Source of the DNA: Pseudomonas alcaligenes | GTDB lineage: Bacteria; Pseudomonadota; Gammaproteobacteria; Pseudomonadales; Pseudomonadaceae | Direction of reading: 5' to 3' | Assembly: GCF_014490745.1 (NCBI RefSeq) | Contig: NZ_LZEU01000001.1 | Coordinates: 3,189,501-3,253,500 of the forward strand | DNA: 64,000 bases | Shown here: positions 22,647-33,803 of the stretch, in pieces | How the letters are laid out: every line of letters starts with the position of its first letter | How positions within the stretch are numbered: position 1 is the stretch's first letter | Program-made: the position numbers and the translations under genes | Notes under the pieces: generated by a model | What the model was told of the DNA's origin: nothing | Databases searched by the model: none | What the model saw: only the letters and a program-made list of their open reading frames with translations

Positions 22647-24521
22647 ATGCTGTCCGCCGTCAAACGCTACCAGGCGCTGTTCTCCGCCGCCCTGGCGCGC
22701 TACTTTCCCCGCACCACCGAATACCTGCGCGCCGAGCGTGAAGCGGCGGCCCGGCTGCGCCAGCCGCAACCCCGCGCCAAACGAGCCACCCCGGCAGGCA
22801 AGGCCAGAACCAGCGGGCGCAACAAGAAGACCAGCGACGGCCCATCCCCCGCGCCAACCGGTATCTATTCCAGCGCCCGGCTGAAGGTCGACGACAGCCA
22901 GATCACCGCCATGCGCGCACGCGTCGCCGAGGCGGTGGCGGCCGGGCTGATCGGCGCACCCTCCGACGAGCAATGGGCGATGATCCTCTGCCGCGCTCCG
23001 CTGGCACGCATCTTCGCCGGTGCTGGCTCGGGCAAGTCCACCACCCTGCTGCTGCGCGTGGTGTTCATGCTCTGCCACCTGCAGATTCCCGCCACCAGCC
23101 TTACGGTGATCTCCTTCACCAACGCCTCCTGCGCCGAGCTGCGCGGCCAACTGCTGCGCCTGCTGGCCTTCTGGCAATTGCCCTTCGACGAGGCGCAGGC
23201 GCGCCAGTGCGTGCGTACCTTCCACTCGGCCATGGCGCAGCAGGCCAAGGCGCTGCTGGGTACGCCAACCTGGTTCGAGCAGCTCGGCGGTGGCGCCGGC
23301 GAGGAGCCGGACGCACCGGCCGGCGGCCGCCTGCCGCCCGCACAACAGCGCCTGCTGCGCCAGGCCCATGACGAGCTCTACGCCAGCGATGCCGCCTTCC
23401 GCCAGCAGGTGCATGAGCTGCTCGGCGTGGCCATGCCCGAGACCATCGGCAAACCGCCGCAGGAGGGCTTGCGCCTGGCCGGCGAGCTGCGCGCCACGCC
23501 AATCTTCGAAGCCTTCTACCAACAGGGTTGCTTCGCCGAAAGCCTGGGCCTGCGCCCGGATCGGCTGGATGCCGCCGCACTGGCCTGCGCGCCGCGCGAA
23601 CGCCTGTTCCTGCAGGCACTCGCCAGCTTCTGGGCGCGCTTCCAGGCATTGCTGCAAGCGCAAGGCGTCACCACCTTCGATGCCGCCTTCCGCCAGCTCG
23701 GCGAGCGCCTGGCCAGCGCCGAGGAGCTGCCAGCGGAGGCCATCGAGCCGCTGCGCCATCTGCTGATCGACGAGTTCCAGGACATCTCGCCGCAGATCGT
23801 CCACTGGCTGCAGGCCGTGCATCGCGCGCTGGCCGGGCGTGGCAAGGGGGTCAGCCTGATGGCCATCGGCGACGACTGGCAGTCGATCTACGGCTGGCGC
23901 GGCAGCTCGCCAGAGCTGTTCCTCGACTTCGACCGCCATTTCCCCAGCCGCGGCAAGGCCAAGAGCCAGGTGCTGATGCTGACCGCCAACTTCCGCAGCA
24001 TCGAACCTATCCTGCGTGACGCCGAGGCGCTGCTGGCGGACGTTAGCTGCAAGCAGGCCAAGCGCAGCCAGGCGGTCAAGGCTACGCAGCCGGGCGACCA
24101 CGGCGTGCGCCGCATCCAGGGTTTCGACCTCAAGCGCCAGCTGCCCGAGCTGCTGCAGGAAATTGCCGCACAGTGCGCGCATGTTGCCCAGCGCGGCAGC
24201 CGCGAGCGCAATCCGGTGCTGCTGCTGGGTCGGCGCAACGACGCGCTGAAGCAGGTGCAGGTGCAGGCCCAGCTGGAGCCGAGCCTGCCGGTACGCGCCT
24301 ACAGTATCCACCGCGCCAAGGGCCTGCAGGCTGAGGTCGCAATCATCCTCGACGAGGGCGGCAGCCCCGAGTCGCATCCACTGCGCAACGCGCTGTATGC
24401 CCACTGCGGTCTGTTCCGCAACAGCTACGACCAGGCCATGCGCGACGAGAGCCTGCGCCTGGCCTATGTGGCCGTCACCCGTGGCGTCAGCCGGGTGATC
24501 TGGTACAGCGGCAAACGCTAG
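22647..24521 (+). CDS. UvrD/Rep-family (helicase IV-like) superfamily 1 DNA helicase
   Basis: ATP-dependent 3'-5' DNA helicase of 624 residues. Motif I FAGAGSGKST is near residue 124, motif II LIDEFQDIS near 374, motif III IGDDWQSIYGWRG near 411 and motif VI LAYVAVTRGVSRV near 606. The GDDWQ form of motif III recalls helicase IV (HelD). The first 85 residues are basic and low in complexity (K, R, A and P rich from about 40 to 75), a possible nucleic-acid-binding tail. The 165-residue stretch between motif Ia and motif II is family-specific. The start at 22647 is the first ATG after the MFS gene. A bidirectional terminator follows. Confidence 0.88.
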   Translation: MLSAVKRYQALFSAALARYFPRTTEYLRAEREAAARLRQPQPRAKRATPAGKARTSGRNKKTSDGPSPAPTGIYSSARLKVDDSQITAMRARVAEAVAAGLIGAPSDEQWAMILCRAPLARIFAGAGSGKSTTLLLRVVFMLCHLQIPATSLTVISFTNASCAELRGQLLRLLAFWQLPFDEAQARQCVRTFHSAMAQQAKALLGTPTWFEQLGGGAGEEPDAPAGGRLPPAQQRLLRQAHDELYASDAAFRQQVHELLGVAMPETIGKPPQEGLRLAGELRATPIFEAFYQQGCFAESLGLRPDRLDAAALACAPRERLFLQALASFWARFQALLQAQGVTTFDAAFRQLGERLASAEELPAEAIEPLRHLLIDEFQDISPQIVHWLQAVHRALAGRGKGVSLMAIGDDWQSIYGWRGSSPELFLDFDRHFPSRGKAKSQVLMLTANFRSIEPILRDAEALLADVSCKQAKRSQAVKATQPGDHGVRRIQGFDLKRQLPELLQEIAAQCAHVAQRGSRERNPVLLLGRRNDALKQVQVQAQLEPSLPVRAYSIHRAKGLQAEVAIILDEGGSPESHPLRNALYAHCGLFRNSYDQAMRDESLRLAYVAVTRGVSRVIWYSGKR

Positions 24522-24531
24522 ATACGCAGGC

Positions 24532-24565
24532 ATGCAAAAGGCCGCTCTCGGGCGGCCTTTTGCAT
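24532..24565. terminator. Bidirectional rho-independent terminator
   Basis: Perfect inverted repeat ATGCAAAAGGCCGC with a 6-nt loop (24546-24551) and its complement. A/T runs on both sides serve the helicase gene on the plus strand and cysS on the minus strand. Confidence 0.9.
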
Positions 24566-24578
24566 ACAGAGCAGCAGC

Positions 24579-25961
24579 TTACTCGGCCAGGCGCCAGGTG
24601 GTGCCGCCCTTGCCGTCTTCCAGCACCACACCCATGGCGGTGATCTGGTCGCGGATGCGGTCGGACTCGGCCCAGTTCTTGTCGGCACGGGCCTGCAGGC
24701 GCGCGGCGATCAGCGCTTCCACTTCGGCGGCGTCGACCTTGCCGGCGGCACCGGCCTGGAGGAAGGCCTCCGGTTCCAGCTGCAGCACGCCAAGCACGCC
24801 GGCCAGCTGCTTGAGCTGGGCGGCCAGGCCGGCAGCGGCCTGTTCATCCGACTCACGCAGGCGGTTGACCTCGCGGATCATCTCGAACAGCACAGCGCAG
24901 GCTTCCGGCGAGTTGAAGTCGTCGTCCATCGCCGCGCCGAAGCGCTCGACGAAGGCTTCGCCACCGGCAGCTGCCACTTCCGGCAGGCCTTTGAGGCCGT
25001 TGTAGAAGCGCTCCAGGGCGCCCTTGGCTTCCTTGAGGCTGTCTTCGGAGTAGTTGATCGGGCTGCGGTAGTGGCTCGACACCAGCAGGTAGCGCACCAC
25101 TTCCGGGTGGTACTTCTCCAGCACCTCGCGGATGGTGAAGAAGTTGCCCAGGCTCTTGGACATCTTCTCGCCGTCCACGCGCACCGCGCCGGCGTGCATC
25201 CAGGCGTTGGCGTAGAGCTTGCCGGTGGCCGCCTCGCTCTGCGCGATCTCGTTCTCGTGGTGCGGGAACACCAGATCCGGGCCACCACCGTGGATGTCGA
25301 AGGTCTCGCCCAGGCAGCAGGTGGACATCACCGAGCACTCGATGTGCCAGCCCGGACGGCCCTTGCCCCAGGGCGACTCCCAGCTCGGCTCGCCCGGCTT
25401 GGCGCCCTTCCACAGGACGAAGTCCAGCGGATCCTGCTTGATCTCGTCGACCTCGATGCGCGCGCCGATCTTCAGCTCGTCGATCTTGCGGCGGGACAAT
25501 TTGCCGTAGCCCTCGAACTTGGTGACGCGGTAGTACACGTCGCCGTTGCCCGGAGCGTAGGCGTAGCCCTTGTCGATCAGGGTCTGGATCATCTGGTGCA
25601 TACCAGCGATATGCCCGGTGGCACGCGGCTCGATGTCCGGGCGCAGCACGGACAGGCGCGCCTCGTCCTCGTGCATGGCGGCGATCATGCGCTCGACCAG
25701 GGCTTCGAACGGCTCGCCATTCTCCTGGGCGCGCTTGATGATCTTGTCGTCGATGTCGGTGATATTGCGCACGTAGGTCACGTCATAGCCGCGCTGACGC
25801 AGCCAGCGGGTGACCACGTCGAACGCCACCATCACGCGGGCGTGGCCGATGTGGCAGAAGTCGTACACGGTCATGCCGCACACGTACATGCGCACCTGGT
25901 TGCCTTCCAGCGGCTGGAAAACGTCCTTGGTCTTGCTCAGGGTGTTGTAGATGGAAAGCAT
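24579..25961 (-). CDS. cysS: Cysteine--tRNA ligase
   Basis: Charges tRNA-Cys. It has 460 residues, the usual length. The class I signatures are CHIGHARV near residue 36 and KMSKSLGN near residue 270. Zinc-binding residues are visible in YVCGMTVYD and in [19 protein letters not shown] with FPHHENE. The C-terminal DALR-like helical region (about 340-460) is present. It is upstream-linked to glnS on the same strand through a 147-bp gap that holds structured repeat copy B, so read-through or separate promoters are both possible. Confidence 0.98.
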   Translation of the reverse strand: MLSIYNTLSKTKDVFQPLEGNQVRMYVCGMTVYDFCHIGHARVMVAFDVVTRWLRQRGYDVTYVRNITDIDDKIIKRAQENGEPFEALVERMIAAMHEDEARLSVLRPDIEPRATGHIAGMHQMIQTLIDKGYAYAPGNGDVYYRVTKFEGYGKLSRRKIDELKIGARIEVDEIKQDPLDFVLWKGAKPGEPSWESPWGKGRPGWHIECSVMSTCCLGETFDIHGGGPDLVFPHHENEIAQSEAATGKLYANAWMHAGAVRVDGEKMSKSLGNFFTIREVLEKYHPEVVRYLLVSSHYRSPINYSEDSLKEAKGALERFYNGLKGLPEVAAAGGEAFVERFGAAMDDDFNSPEACAVLFEMIREVNRLRESDEQAAAGLAAQLKQLAGVLGVLQLEPEAFLQAGAAGKVDAAEVEALIAARLQARADKNWAESDRIRDQITAMGVVLEDGKGGTTWRLAE

Positions 25962-25984
25962 CTTTATTCCTCAAAAACGGCTTT

Positions 25985-26099
25985 CAAAGCAGCGAGCGAA
26001 GATCAGGCAAGGCGAAGCGGGATGAGGAAGCGGAATGTACTGCAGTACATGAGCATTTCGAATCCCGCTTCAACGCCGCCTGATCGAGCGCAGCAATTT
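25985..26099. repeat. MITE-like structured element, copy B
   Basis: Located between glnS and cysS. The outer stem is GAAGCGGGAT (26014-26023) with its exact complement (26062-26071); the inner 14-bp palindrome TGTACTGCAGTACA is at 26036-26049, followed by TGAGCATTTCGA. Flanks ATCAGGCAAGGC and GCCGCCTGAT also pair. Stem and palindrome positions match those of copy A within 1 nt, although the paired bases differ. No protein is encoded. Confidence 0.7.
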
Positions 26100-26108
26100 G
26101 ACAGTCGT

Positions 26109-27788
<1,680 letters not shown>

Positions 27789-27910
27789 GGTGTCCTTAAT
27801 TCTGCAGACGCGCGGCTCAGGGTAGGCCGGGCAAATCAAAGCCCGTATCATAGCCGAAGCTGTCAACCCCCTGACAGGCCTTCGATTTTCTCGATAGAGC
27901 GAATACTTCA

Positions 27911-28405
27911 ATGATCAAGCTGCATACCAACCACGGCGTAATCACCCTGGAACTGTTCGAAGACAAAGCCCCGGAAACCGTGGCCAACTTCAAGGAATAC
28001 GTGAAGAGTGGTCACTACGACGGCACCGTTTTCCACCGCGTGATCAGCAACTTCATGATCCAGGGCGGCGGTTTCGAGCCGGGCATGAAGCAGAAATCCA
28101 CCCGCGCCAGCATCAAGAACGAAGCCAACAACGGTGTTTCCAACAAGATCGGCACCGTGGCCATGGCCCGCACCATGGAGCCGCACTCGGCCTCCGCGCA
28201 GTTCTTCATCAACGTTTCCGACAACACCTTCCTCGACCACAGCGCGCCGACCATGCAGGGCTGGGGCTATGCCGTATTCGGCCAGGTCACCGAGGGCATG
28301 GACGTGGTCAACAAGATCAAGGGCGTAGCCACCACCATGAAGTCCGGTCACCAGGACGTACCGGTGGATGACGTGATCATCGAGAAGGCCGAGATCGTCG
28401 AGTAA
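27911..28405 (+). CDS. ppiB: Peptidyl-prolyl cis-trans isomerase B (cyclophilin)
   Basis: Cytoplasmic cyclophilin of 164 residues, with no signal peptide. The active-site segments are [13 protein letters not shown], the [17 protein letters not shown] region and the C-terminal [13 protein letters not shown]. It catalyses proline isomerisation during folding. It is followed 4 bp later by lpxH, which is probably translated from the same mRNA. It is divergent from glnS across 122 bp. Confidence 0.97.
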   Translation: MIKLHTNHGVITLELFEDKAPETVANFKEYVKSGHYDGTVFHRVISNFMIQGGGFEPGMKQKSTRASIKNEANNGVSNKIGTVAMARTMEPHSASAQFFINVSDNTFLDHSAPTMQGWGYAVFGQVTEGMDVVNKIKGVATTMKSGHQDVPVDDVIIEKAEIVE

Positions 28406-28409
28406 TTCG

Positions 28410-29129
28410 ATGATCCTGCTGATCTCCGATCTGCACCTGGAAGAGCAACGCCCGGACATCACCCGGGCGTTTGTGCATTTTCTGCAGACCCGCGCGCCCC
28501 AGGCCGAAGCGCTGTACATCCTCGGCGACTTCTTCGAAGCCTGGATCGGCGACGACGGCATGACGCCGTTCCAGCATGAAATAGCCGCCGCCCTGCGCCA
28601 GCTGAGCGACAGCGGCACGCGCATCTTCCTGATGCACGGCAACCGCGACTTCCTGATCGGCCGCGCCTTCTGCCGCGAAGCCGGTTGCACCCTGCTGCAA
28701 GACCCGAGCATCGTGCAGCTAGGCGGCGAGCCGGTGCTGCTGATGCATGGCGACAGCCTGTGCACCTTGGATGTCGGCTACATGAAGCTGCGCCGCCTGC
28801 TGCGCAACCCGCTCTCCCTGTTCATCCTGCGCAACCTGCCGCTGGCCACCCGCCACAAGCTGGCGCGCAAGCTGCGCAGCGAGAGCCGCGCGCAGACCAG
28901 CATGAAAGCCCGCGAGATCATCGACGTGACCCCGGACGAAGTGCCGCGGATCATGGCCGAGTTCGGGGTGCGCACGCTGATCCACGGCCATACCCACCGC
29001 CCCGCCACGCATGAATTGCAGGTCGACGGCCGGGACGCCCGGCGCATTGTCCTTGGCGACTGGGACAGGCAGGGCTGGGCCCTGCAGATCGACGAAAGCG
29101 GCTTCCAGCAAGCGCCCTTCCCGCTCTAG
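28410..29129 (+). CDS. lpxH: UDP-2,3-diacylglucosamine diphosphatase
   Basis: Lipid A biosynthesis enzyme that hydrolyses UDP-2,3-diacylglucosamine to lipid X and UMP at the inner membrane face. It has 239 residues. Calcineurin-type metallophosphatase motifs are complete: [39 protein letters not shown] and [11 protein letters not shown]. The start at 28410 is 4 bp after the ppiB stop. The same ppiB-lpxH pair is found in other pseudomonads. Confidence 0.97.
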   Translation: MILLISDLHLEEQRPDITRAFVHFLQTRAPQAEALYILGDFFEAWIGDDGMTPFQHEIAAALRQLSDSGTRIFLMHGNRDFLIGRAFCREAGCTLLQDPSIVQLGGEPVLLMHGDSLCTLDVGYMKLRRLLRNPLSLFILRNLPLATRHKLARKLRSESRAQTSMKAREIIDVTPDEVPRIMAEFGVRTLIHGHTHRPATHELQVDGRDARRIVLGDWDRQGWALQIDESGFQQAPFPL

Positions 29130-29195
29130 CACGCGCTTTATCTGCTCGACTAAGCTGCCCTCAGGCACCCACTTGGTGCCGTCCTGGGGGAATCG

Positions 29196-30212
29196 ATGCG
29201 CCGACTGCTGCTGACCCTGCTTCTGCTGCCTGCCCTGAGCGGCGCCGCGCCGCTGCAAATTCCCGCCGGCCCGGAGCTGCGCGCCCAGCTGCAGGCGCTC
29301 AAACCAGGCCAGTTCCTCTGGTACCCGCAGGTATCGCCACAAGGCCCGGTCACCCTGCTGGTCAGCCTTACCGAGCAGCGCGCCTACGTCTACCGCAACG
29401 GCCTGCTTATCGGCGTCAGCACCGTCAGCACCGGGCGCGCCGGCAAGGATACGCCCACCGGGGTGTTCACCATCCTGCAGAAAAGCGTCAACCACCACTC
29501 CACCCTCTACAACAGCGCAGCCATGCCCTACATGCAGCGCCTGACCTGGGATGGCGTCGCCCTGCACGCCGGCAGCCTGCCCGGCTACCCCAGCTCCCAT
29601 GGCTGCGTGCACCTGCCGCTGGAGTTCGCCAAGACGCTCTACACCATCACCGGTTTCGACAGCACCACGGTGATCATCAGCGACAGTCACAGCGCGCCGA
29701 CCGAGGTCAACCACCCGGGCCTGCTGGCGCCGCAAGTGGCCGATGGCAAGCCGCAGGGCGAGCCGCCCGCCGCCGGCAGCGCCTATCTGGACGACAGCCA
29801 GGCCGGCAAGGGCCCGCTGTCGATCCTGATCAGCCGCGCCGATCTGCGCGTCTATGTGTTCCGCGCCGGCCAGCTGATTGGCTCGGCGCCGGTGCAGGAC
29901 AACGGCGTGCAGATGCCCCACGGCCTGGCAGTGTTCTCCCTGCTGCAGAAGCCGCCACCCACCGAATTCGACCCGGCACCGCCGCTGCGCTGGTCGGCCG
30001 TGGCCCTGAGCGACCCGCAGGGCGGCGAGACGCCACTCGAACAACTTGGCCAGGTCAGCGTCGATGGCGACTTCCTGCGCCGCCTGCACGATGCCATGGA
30101 CATCGGTACCACCCTGGTGATCACCGACCTCAGCTCCACCCGGGAAACCCGCAGCGCGGGGCAGATGACGGTGATCAATACCGATACGGCGCCGCCACCG
30201 GTCACGAAATGA
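29196..30212 (+). CDS. L,D-transpeptidase (YkuD) with a second, degenerate YkuD-like half
   Basis: Exported cell-wall enzyme of 338 residues with an N-terminal signal peptide (about 1-19, LLLTLLLLPALSGA). The first YkuD-like half (about 45-165) carries the catalytic HGC motif in YPSSHGCVHLP with Cys at 137. The second half (about 205-320) repeats the framework: compare VSLTEQRAYVYRNGLLIG with ISRADLRVYVFRAGQLIG and VFTILQKS with VFSLLQKP. It has no His-Gly-Cys motif, so it is presumably inactive, perhaps used for binding. Active L,D-transpeptidases crosslink meso-DAP residues or attach lipoproteins to peptidoglycan. Its last 4 bp overlap a possible upstream start of the next YkuD-type gene. 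Confidence 0.88.
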   Translation: MRRLLLTLLLLPALSGAAPLQIPAGPELRAQLQALKPGQFLWYPQVSPQGPVTLLVSLTEQRAYVYRNGLLIGVSTVSTGRAGKDTPTGVFTILQKSVNHHSTLYNSAAMPYMQRLTWDGVALHAGSLPGYPSSHGCVHLPLEFAKTLYTITGFDSTTVIISDSHSAPTEVNHPGLLAPQVADGKPQGEPPAAGSAYLDDSQAGKGPLSILISRADLRVYVFRAGQLIGSAPVQDNGVQMPHGLAVFSLLQKPPPTEFDPAPPLRWSAVALSDPQGGETPLEQLGQVSVDGDFLRRLHDAMDIGTTLVITDLSSTRETRSAGQMTVINTDTAPPPVTK

Positions 30213-30286
30213 TCGGCAACTGTATGAATTTCGATCACAATGCCGCACCTGCTGATAACCCTGCGTTCTTTACAGGATTGCGACCG

Positions 30287-30973
30287 ATGCTCAACCGACT
30301 GGCCAGCGCCCTGGCGACCCTGCTGTTCGCCGGCCTGGCCCAGGCTGCCCCGGCGGCCGACGTGCAGGAGCTGCAGCGCCTGGCGCCGAATGCCAACCCC
30401 GCCGCCCTGCAACTGGCCCTCACCGCCTACCACTGCGCCAGCCGCAGCCAGAGCGAGCGGCTGCTGACGGTGATCGACTACTCCCGCCCGTCCCGCGAGA
30501 AACGCCTGTGGGTGTTCGACCTGGCCGCGCACAAGCTGCTGTTCGAGGAGTGGGTGGCCCATGGCAAGAACAGCGGCGCCGACGTGCCGACCGCCTTCTC
30601 CAACCGGCCCAACAGCTACCAGTCGTCGCTCGGCCTGTTCCACACCGGCCAGACCTACAGCGGCAAGCACGGCCGCTCGCTGCGCCTGCAGGGCCTGGAG
30701 CCAGGCTTCAACGACAACAGCGAGGCGCGCGCCATCGTCATGCACGCCGCCGCCTATGCAGACCCCGGCGTGGTGCCGGGCCTCGGTCGCCTCGGCCGCA
30801 GCCAGGGCTGCCCGGCGGTGCGCCCGGCCATCGCCGGCCAGTTGATCGACACCCTGCGTCAGGGCAGCTACGTGTTTGCCTACTACCCGCAGCCGCAATG
30901 GCTGGAGCAGTCGCGCTACCTCAATGCCGACAGCTGCCCGCTGACCGAGCAGCACCTCGCCAGCAAGGACTAA
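30287..30973 (+). CDS. Murein L,D-transpeptidase catalytic domain protein (YkuD_2 type)
   Basis: Exported protein of 228 residues with signal peptide MLNRLASALATLLFAGLAQA. The body matches the YkuD_2-type family: WVFDLAAHKLLFEEWVAHGK, SLGLFHTGQTYSGKHGRSLRL, IVMHAAAYADP and the active-site segment RSQGCPAVRP with Cys at 175. It is presumed to act on peptidoglycan peptides in the periplasm. The frame opens at 30209, overlapping the previous gene by ATGA, but the signal peptide supports the ATG at 30287. A structured repeat begins at its stop codon. Confidence 0.85.
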   Translation: MLNRLASALATLLFAGLAQAAPAADVQELQRLAPNANPAALQLALTAYHCASRSQSERLLTVIDYSRPSREKRLWVFDLAAHKLLFEEWVAHGKNSGADVPTAFSNRPNSYQSSLGLFHTGQTYSGKHGRSLRLQGLEPGFNDNSEARAIVMHAAAYADPGVVPGLGRLGRSQGCPAVRPAIAGQLIDTLRQGSYVFAYYPQPQWLEQSRYLNADSCPLTEQHLASKD

Positions 30974-31114
30974 GAACCTGTTTACGATTTTCTGAATTAG
31001 AGCCAGACAAGGCAAAAGTGGCCGAAAAAGCGCAGTTTACGAGGTGTAAATGAGCATTTTGAGGCCACTTTTAACGCGGTATGGCCGCGAGTCAGGAGAT
31101 CGTAAGCAGGTTCT
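30973..31114. repeat. MITE-like structured element, copy A
   Basis: A 142-bp element with 16-bp terminal inverted repeats (30973-30988 and 31099-31114, AGAACCTGYTTACGAT) differing at one base. Inside are a perfect 10-bp outer stem AAAAGTGGCC (31014-31023 with 31063-31072) and a central hairpin TTTAC-N5-GTAAA (31036-31050), followed by TGAGCATTTTGA. It begins on the last base of the upstream stop codon. It encodes no protein and could also end the transpeptidase transcript. Confidence 0.75.
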
Positions 31115-31219
31115 CAACTCCTCGCTGCGAGCCGCTGCACAGGCTGGCACCTGGCCACTTGACGCCCACCCGGCGGCTGCGCAGCATGCGGGCTCTCTTC
31201 CCGCAGTCAAGGACAGACC

Positions 31220-32572
31220 ATGGATATTTCCAACGGATCGGCCAGCAAACTCTCCCTTATCAAGTATGTCGCGGTACCCGCCCTGGTGGCCGCCGTCGGC
31301 TTTGCCGGTTTCAACGGCATCTTCTTCTACAACGAGGCCGGCTACGCCACCCATGTGCGCACCATCTTCGGTGAAGAGAAGATCGTCGACGACGTCGGCT
31401 ACGCCACCAAGTGGTTCGGCCGCGCTACCCCGTGGAAGAAGGCGCTCAGCGTGCAGTCGGTGCTCACCGAGGCCCTGGAGATCGATGAAAGCAGCGACAA
31501 CGACTCGCTCGGCGCCACCATCGAGGCCTTCCCCATCGTCTTCCTCGGCAACGTCGATGCCCAGGTCGAGTCCTCGGCGCGCTTTCGCCTGCCCGGCGGC
31601 GAGCAGTTCCTGAAGATCGCCCAGGAGTACCGCAACCCGGAAAACTTCATCAAGACCGCACTGGTGCCGGCGATCAAGGAAACCCTGCAGGCCACCGCCT
31701 CGCTGATGAGCGCCGACGACTTCTACGCCGGCGCACGCAGCGAGTTCGCCGCCGAGTTCGAGAACCAGCTCAACGACGGCCTGTACCTGATCAAGCGCAA
31801 GGAAGTACGCGGCCCGCGCGGCCACCAGCCGAGCCAGACCGCGATCCTCCAGGCCGGCACCGAGCAGGGCAGCTTCGGCGACAACAACGCCAGCCAGTTC
31901 GTCACCGAGAAGGTCATCGACGACAAGGGCATCCCGGTGCGCAAGCAGCAGCAGTTCCGCAAATACGGGGTGGAAGTGGTGGAGGCACGCATCACCAACG
32001 TCGATCCCAACCCGCAGTACAAGCAGCGCATGGTCAAGGTACAGCAGGCCCTGGCCGAGCTGGCCGTGGCCCGGCAGAACCGCCTGAAGGAAGAGGAAGA
32101 GAAGCTGCTGGTCACCGCCCGCGGCGAGAAGGAAGTGGAAGCCCGCCGCCAGGAAACCCTGCGCGACCAGATCGAGCGCACCACCCAGGCCGAGACCGAA
32201 AAACAGCTGGCGATCATCAACGCCCAGCGCGAGAAAGGCCGTGCCGAGATCGAGAAGCAGACTGCCGAGCTGCTGCGCGACAAGGCCAGCATCACCGCCC
32301 AGGCCACCAAGATCACCGCTGACGCCGAAGCCTATGCGCGCAAGGCGGTGATCGAGGCGGACGGCGCCCTGCAGCCCAAGCTCGATGCCCTGGTGGCAAT
32401 CAACAAGGTGTGGGCCGAAGCCGCCGCCCAGGCGCCGGTACCCGGGGTGATGATGGCCAGCAGCGGGCAGAACGGCGCTAGCAGCCGCCAGGACGAGATC
32501 GGTCAGCTGATGGGCGTGCTCGCCACCAAGGCCGCCCGCGACCTGTCGCTGGATCTCAAGGTCAAGGAATAA
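31220..32572 (+). CDS. SPFH/Band 7 domain membrane protein
   Basis: Membrane-anchored scaffold protein of 450 residues. A single N-terminal membrane segment (about 15-33, KYVAVPALVAAVGFAGF) is followed by an SPFH-like domain (about 35-245). A long charged coiled coil (about 270-370, repeated E, K, R and Q heptads) leads to a C-terminal region of about 80 residues. Stomatin/flotillin relatives form rings and organise membrane microdomains or proteases. No NfeD-type or protease partner gene is adjacent, so its role is open. A clear terminator follows (32591-32616). Confidence 0.82.
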   Translation: MDISNGSASKLSLIKYVAVPALVAAVGFAGFNGIFFYNEAGYATHVRTIFGEEKIVDDVGYATKWFGRATPWKKALSVQSVLTEALEIDESSDNDSLGATIEAFPIVFLGNVDAQVESSARFRLPGGEQFLKIAQEYRNPENFIKTALVPAIKETLQATASLMSADDFYAGARSEFAAEFENQLNDGLYLIKRKEVRGPRGHQPSQTAILQAGTEQGSFGDNNASQFVTEKVIDDKGIPVRKQQQFRKYGVEVVEARITNVDPNPQYKQRMVKVQQALAELAVARQNRLKEEEEKLLVTARGEKEVEARRQETLRDQIERTTQAETEKQLAIINAQREKGRAEIEKQTAELLRDKASITAQATKITADAEAYARKAVIEADGALQPKLDALVAINKVWAEAAAQAPVPGVMMASSGQNGASSRQDEIGQLMGVLATKAARDLSLDLKVKE

Positions 32573-32590
32573 GCCTGCCGCCCCGCCCTA

Positions 32591-32616
32591 ACGCCCCGCT
32601 CTGCGGGGCGTTTTGC
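32591..32616 (+). terminator. Rho-independent terminator after the SPFH gene
   Basis: GC-rich inverted repeat ACGCCCCGC-N3-GCGGGGCGT followed by TTTTGCTTT, starting 18 bp after the stop codon. Confidence 0.92.
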
Positions 32617-32636
32617 TTTATGCCCGGGCCGGCGAC

Positions 32637-33710
32637 TCAAGGCGTGATCGCCACCTTCATCACGCCGTCGCGCTGGTTGGCGAACAGCTCATAGGCCTGT
32701 TCGATGTCGTCCAGGCGGAACCTGTGGGTCACCAGTGGCTTGAGGTCGACCCGCCCGGACGCCACCACCTCGATCAATCGACGCATGCGCTCCTTGCCCC
32801 CCGGACAGAGCGTGGTGACGATACGCTTGTCGCCCAGGCCGGCGGCGAAGGCATCCAGCGGAATGCGCAGATCGCTGGAATACACGCCCAGGCTCGACAA
32901 TGTGCCGCCCGGACGCAGTACCCGCAGCCCCGCCTCGAAGGTAGCCTGGCGCCCCAACGCCTCGATGGCCACGTCTGCGCCGCGCCCCTCGGTGAGCGCC
33001 ATGATCTGTTCCAGCGGGTCACCAGCCTGGAAATCAACCACGTGGCTGGCGCCCAGCTGCCGGGCCAGAGCCAGGCGCTCTGGCACCGTATCGACACCGA
33101 TTACCCGGCTGGCTCCACGCAGCCGTGCACCGGCCACCGCACACAGGCCGATCGGGCCAAGGGCAAAGACCACCACGGTGTCGCCAATCTGGATCTGCCC
33201 GTTCTCGGCCCCGGCAAACCCGGTGGACATGATATCCGGGCACATCAGCACCTCCTCATCCGACAGGCTGTCGGGCACCGCACTGAGGTTGGCCATGGCG
33301 TCCGGCACCAGCACGTACTCGGCCTGGCAGCCATCGATGGTATTGCCGAATTTCCAGCCACCGATCGCGGCAAAGCCGTGCCGGGTACCCGCCCCGTCCT
33401 GCGCGGCACAGCCGCACAGGCAGGCATTGCTGTGGCCGCTCGGGGTGATGGCTCCGGCGATCACCCGCTGGCCCTCGCTGAAACCGCGTACCGCCGAGCC
33501 CAGCTTCTCGATCACGCCGACCGGTTCGTGGCCGACGGTAAGCCCCCTGGCCACCGGGTATTCACCCTTGAGAATGTGCACATCGGTACCGCAGATGGTG
33601 GTCGTGGTGATGCGCAGCAGCGCATCCAGCGGGCCGACGTCGGGGATCGGCTTGTCTTCCAGCACAATGCGGTTCTTCTCGACGAAAACCGCAGCTTTCA
33701 TTTTCGCCAT
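32637..33710 (-). CDS. Zinc-dependent alcohol dehydrogenase (medium-chain, TbADH-like)
   Basis: NAD(P)-dependent medium-chain dehydrogenase of 357 residues. Catalytic zinc ligands C40 (TTTICGTDVHILKG), H61 with E62 (GHEP) and D159 (CPDIMSTGFAGAE) match the Cys-His-Asp set of Thermoanaerobacter/Clostridium secondary alcohol dehydrogenases. The four-cysteine structural zinc lobe is missing; a short NACLCGC segment takes its place. The Rossmann motif is ALGPIGLCAVAGARLRGASRVIGVD. It would interconvert alcohols with aldehydes or ketones during fermentation-like metabolism; the substrate is unknown. The ATG at 33710 has GGAG 7 bp upstream. An Anr-type box lies 66-79 bp upstream. Confidence 0.9.
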   Translation of the reverse strand: MAKMKAAVFVEKNRIVLEDKPIPDVGPLDALLRITTTTICGTDVHILKGEYPVARGLTVGHEPVGVIEKLGSAVRGFSEGQRVIAGAITPSGHSNACLCGCAAQDGAGTRHGFAAIGGWKFGNTIDGCQAEYVLVPDAMANLSAVPDSLSDEEVLMCPDIMSTGFAGAENGQIQIGDTVVVFALGPIGLCAVAGARLRGASRVIGVDTVPERLALARQLGASHVVDFQAGDPLEQIMALTEGRGADVAIEALGRQATFEAGLRVLRPGGTLSSLGVYSSDLRIPLDAFAAGLGDKRIVTTLCPGGKERMRRLIEVVASGRVDLKPLVTHRFRLDDIEQAYELFANQRDGVMKVAITP

Positions 33711-33775
33711 GATCTTCTCCTCAGACACCCCGGGTGGAATAGGGATCAACTATGCGCGCCCTCCCGACTGCCGAC

Positions 33776-33789
33776 TTGACCGATATCAA
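33776..33789. promoter_or_regulatory. Candidate Anr/FNR box upstream of the alcohol dehydrogenase
   Basis: TTGAC-CGAT-ATCAA matches the TTGAT-N4-ATCAA consensus at nine of ten arm bases. Its centre is 72 bp ahead of the dehydrogenase start, allowing class II activation at -41.5 with a leader of about 30 bp. Confidence 0.72.
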
Positions 33790-33803
33790 TGAAGCCCGCC
33801 ACC

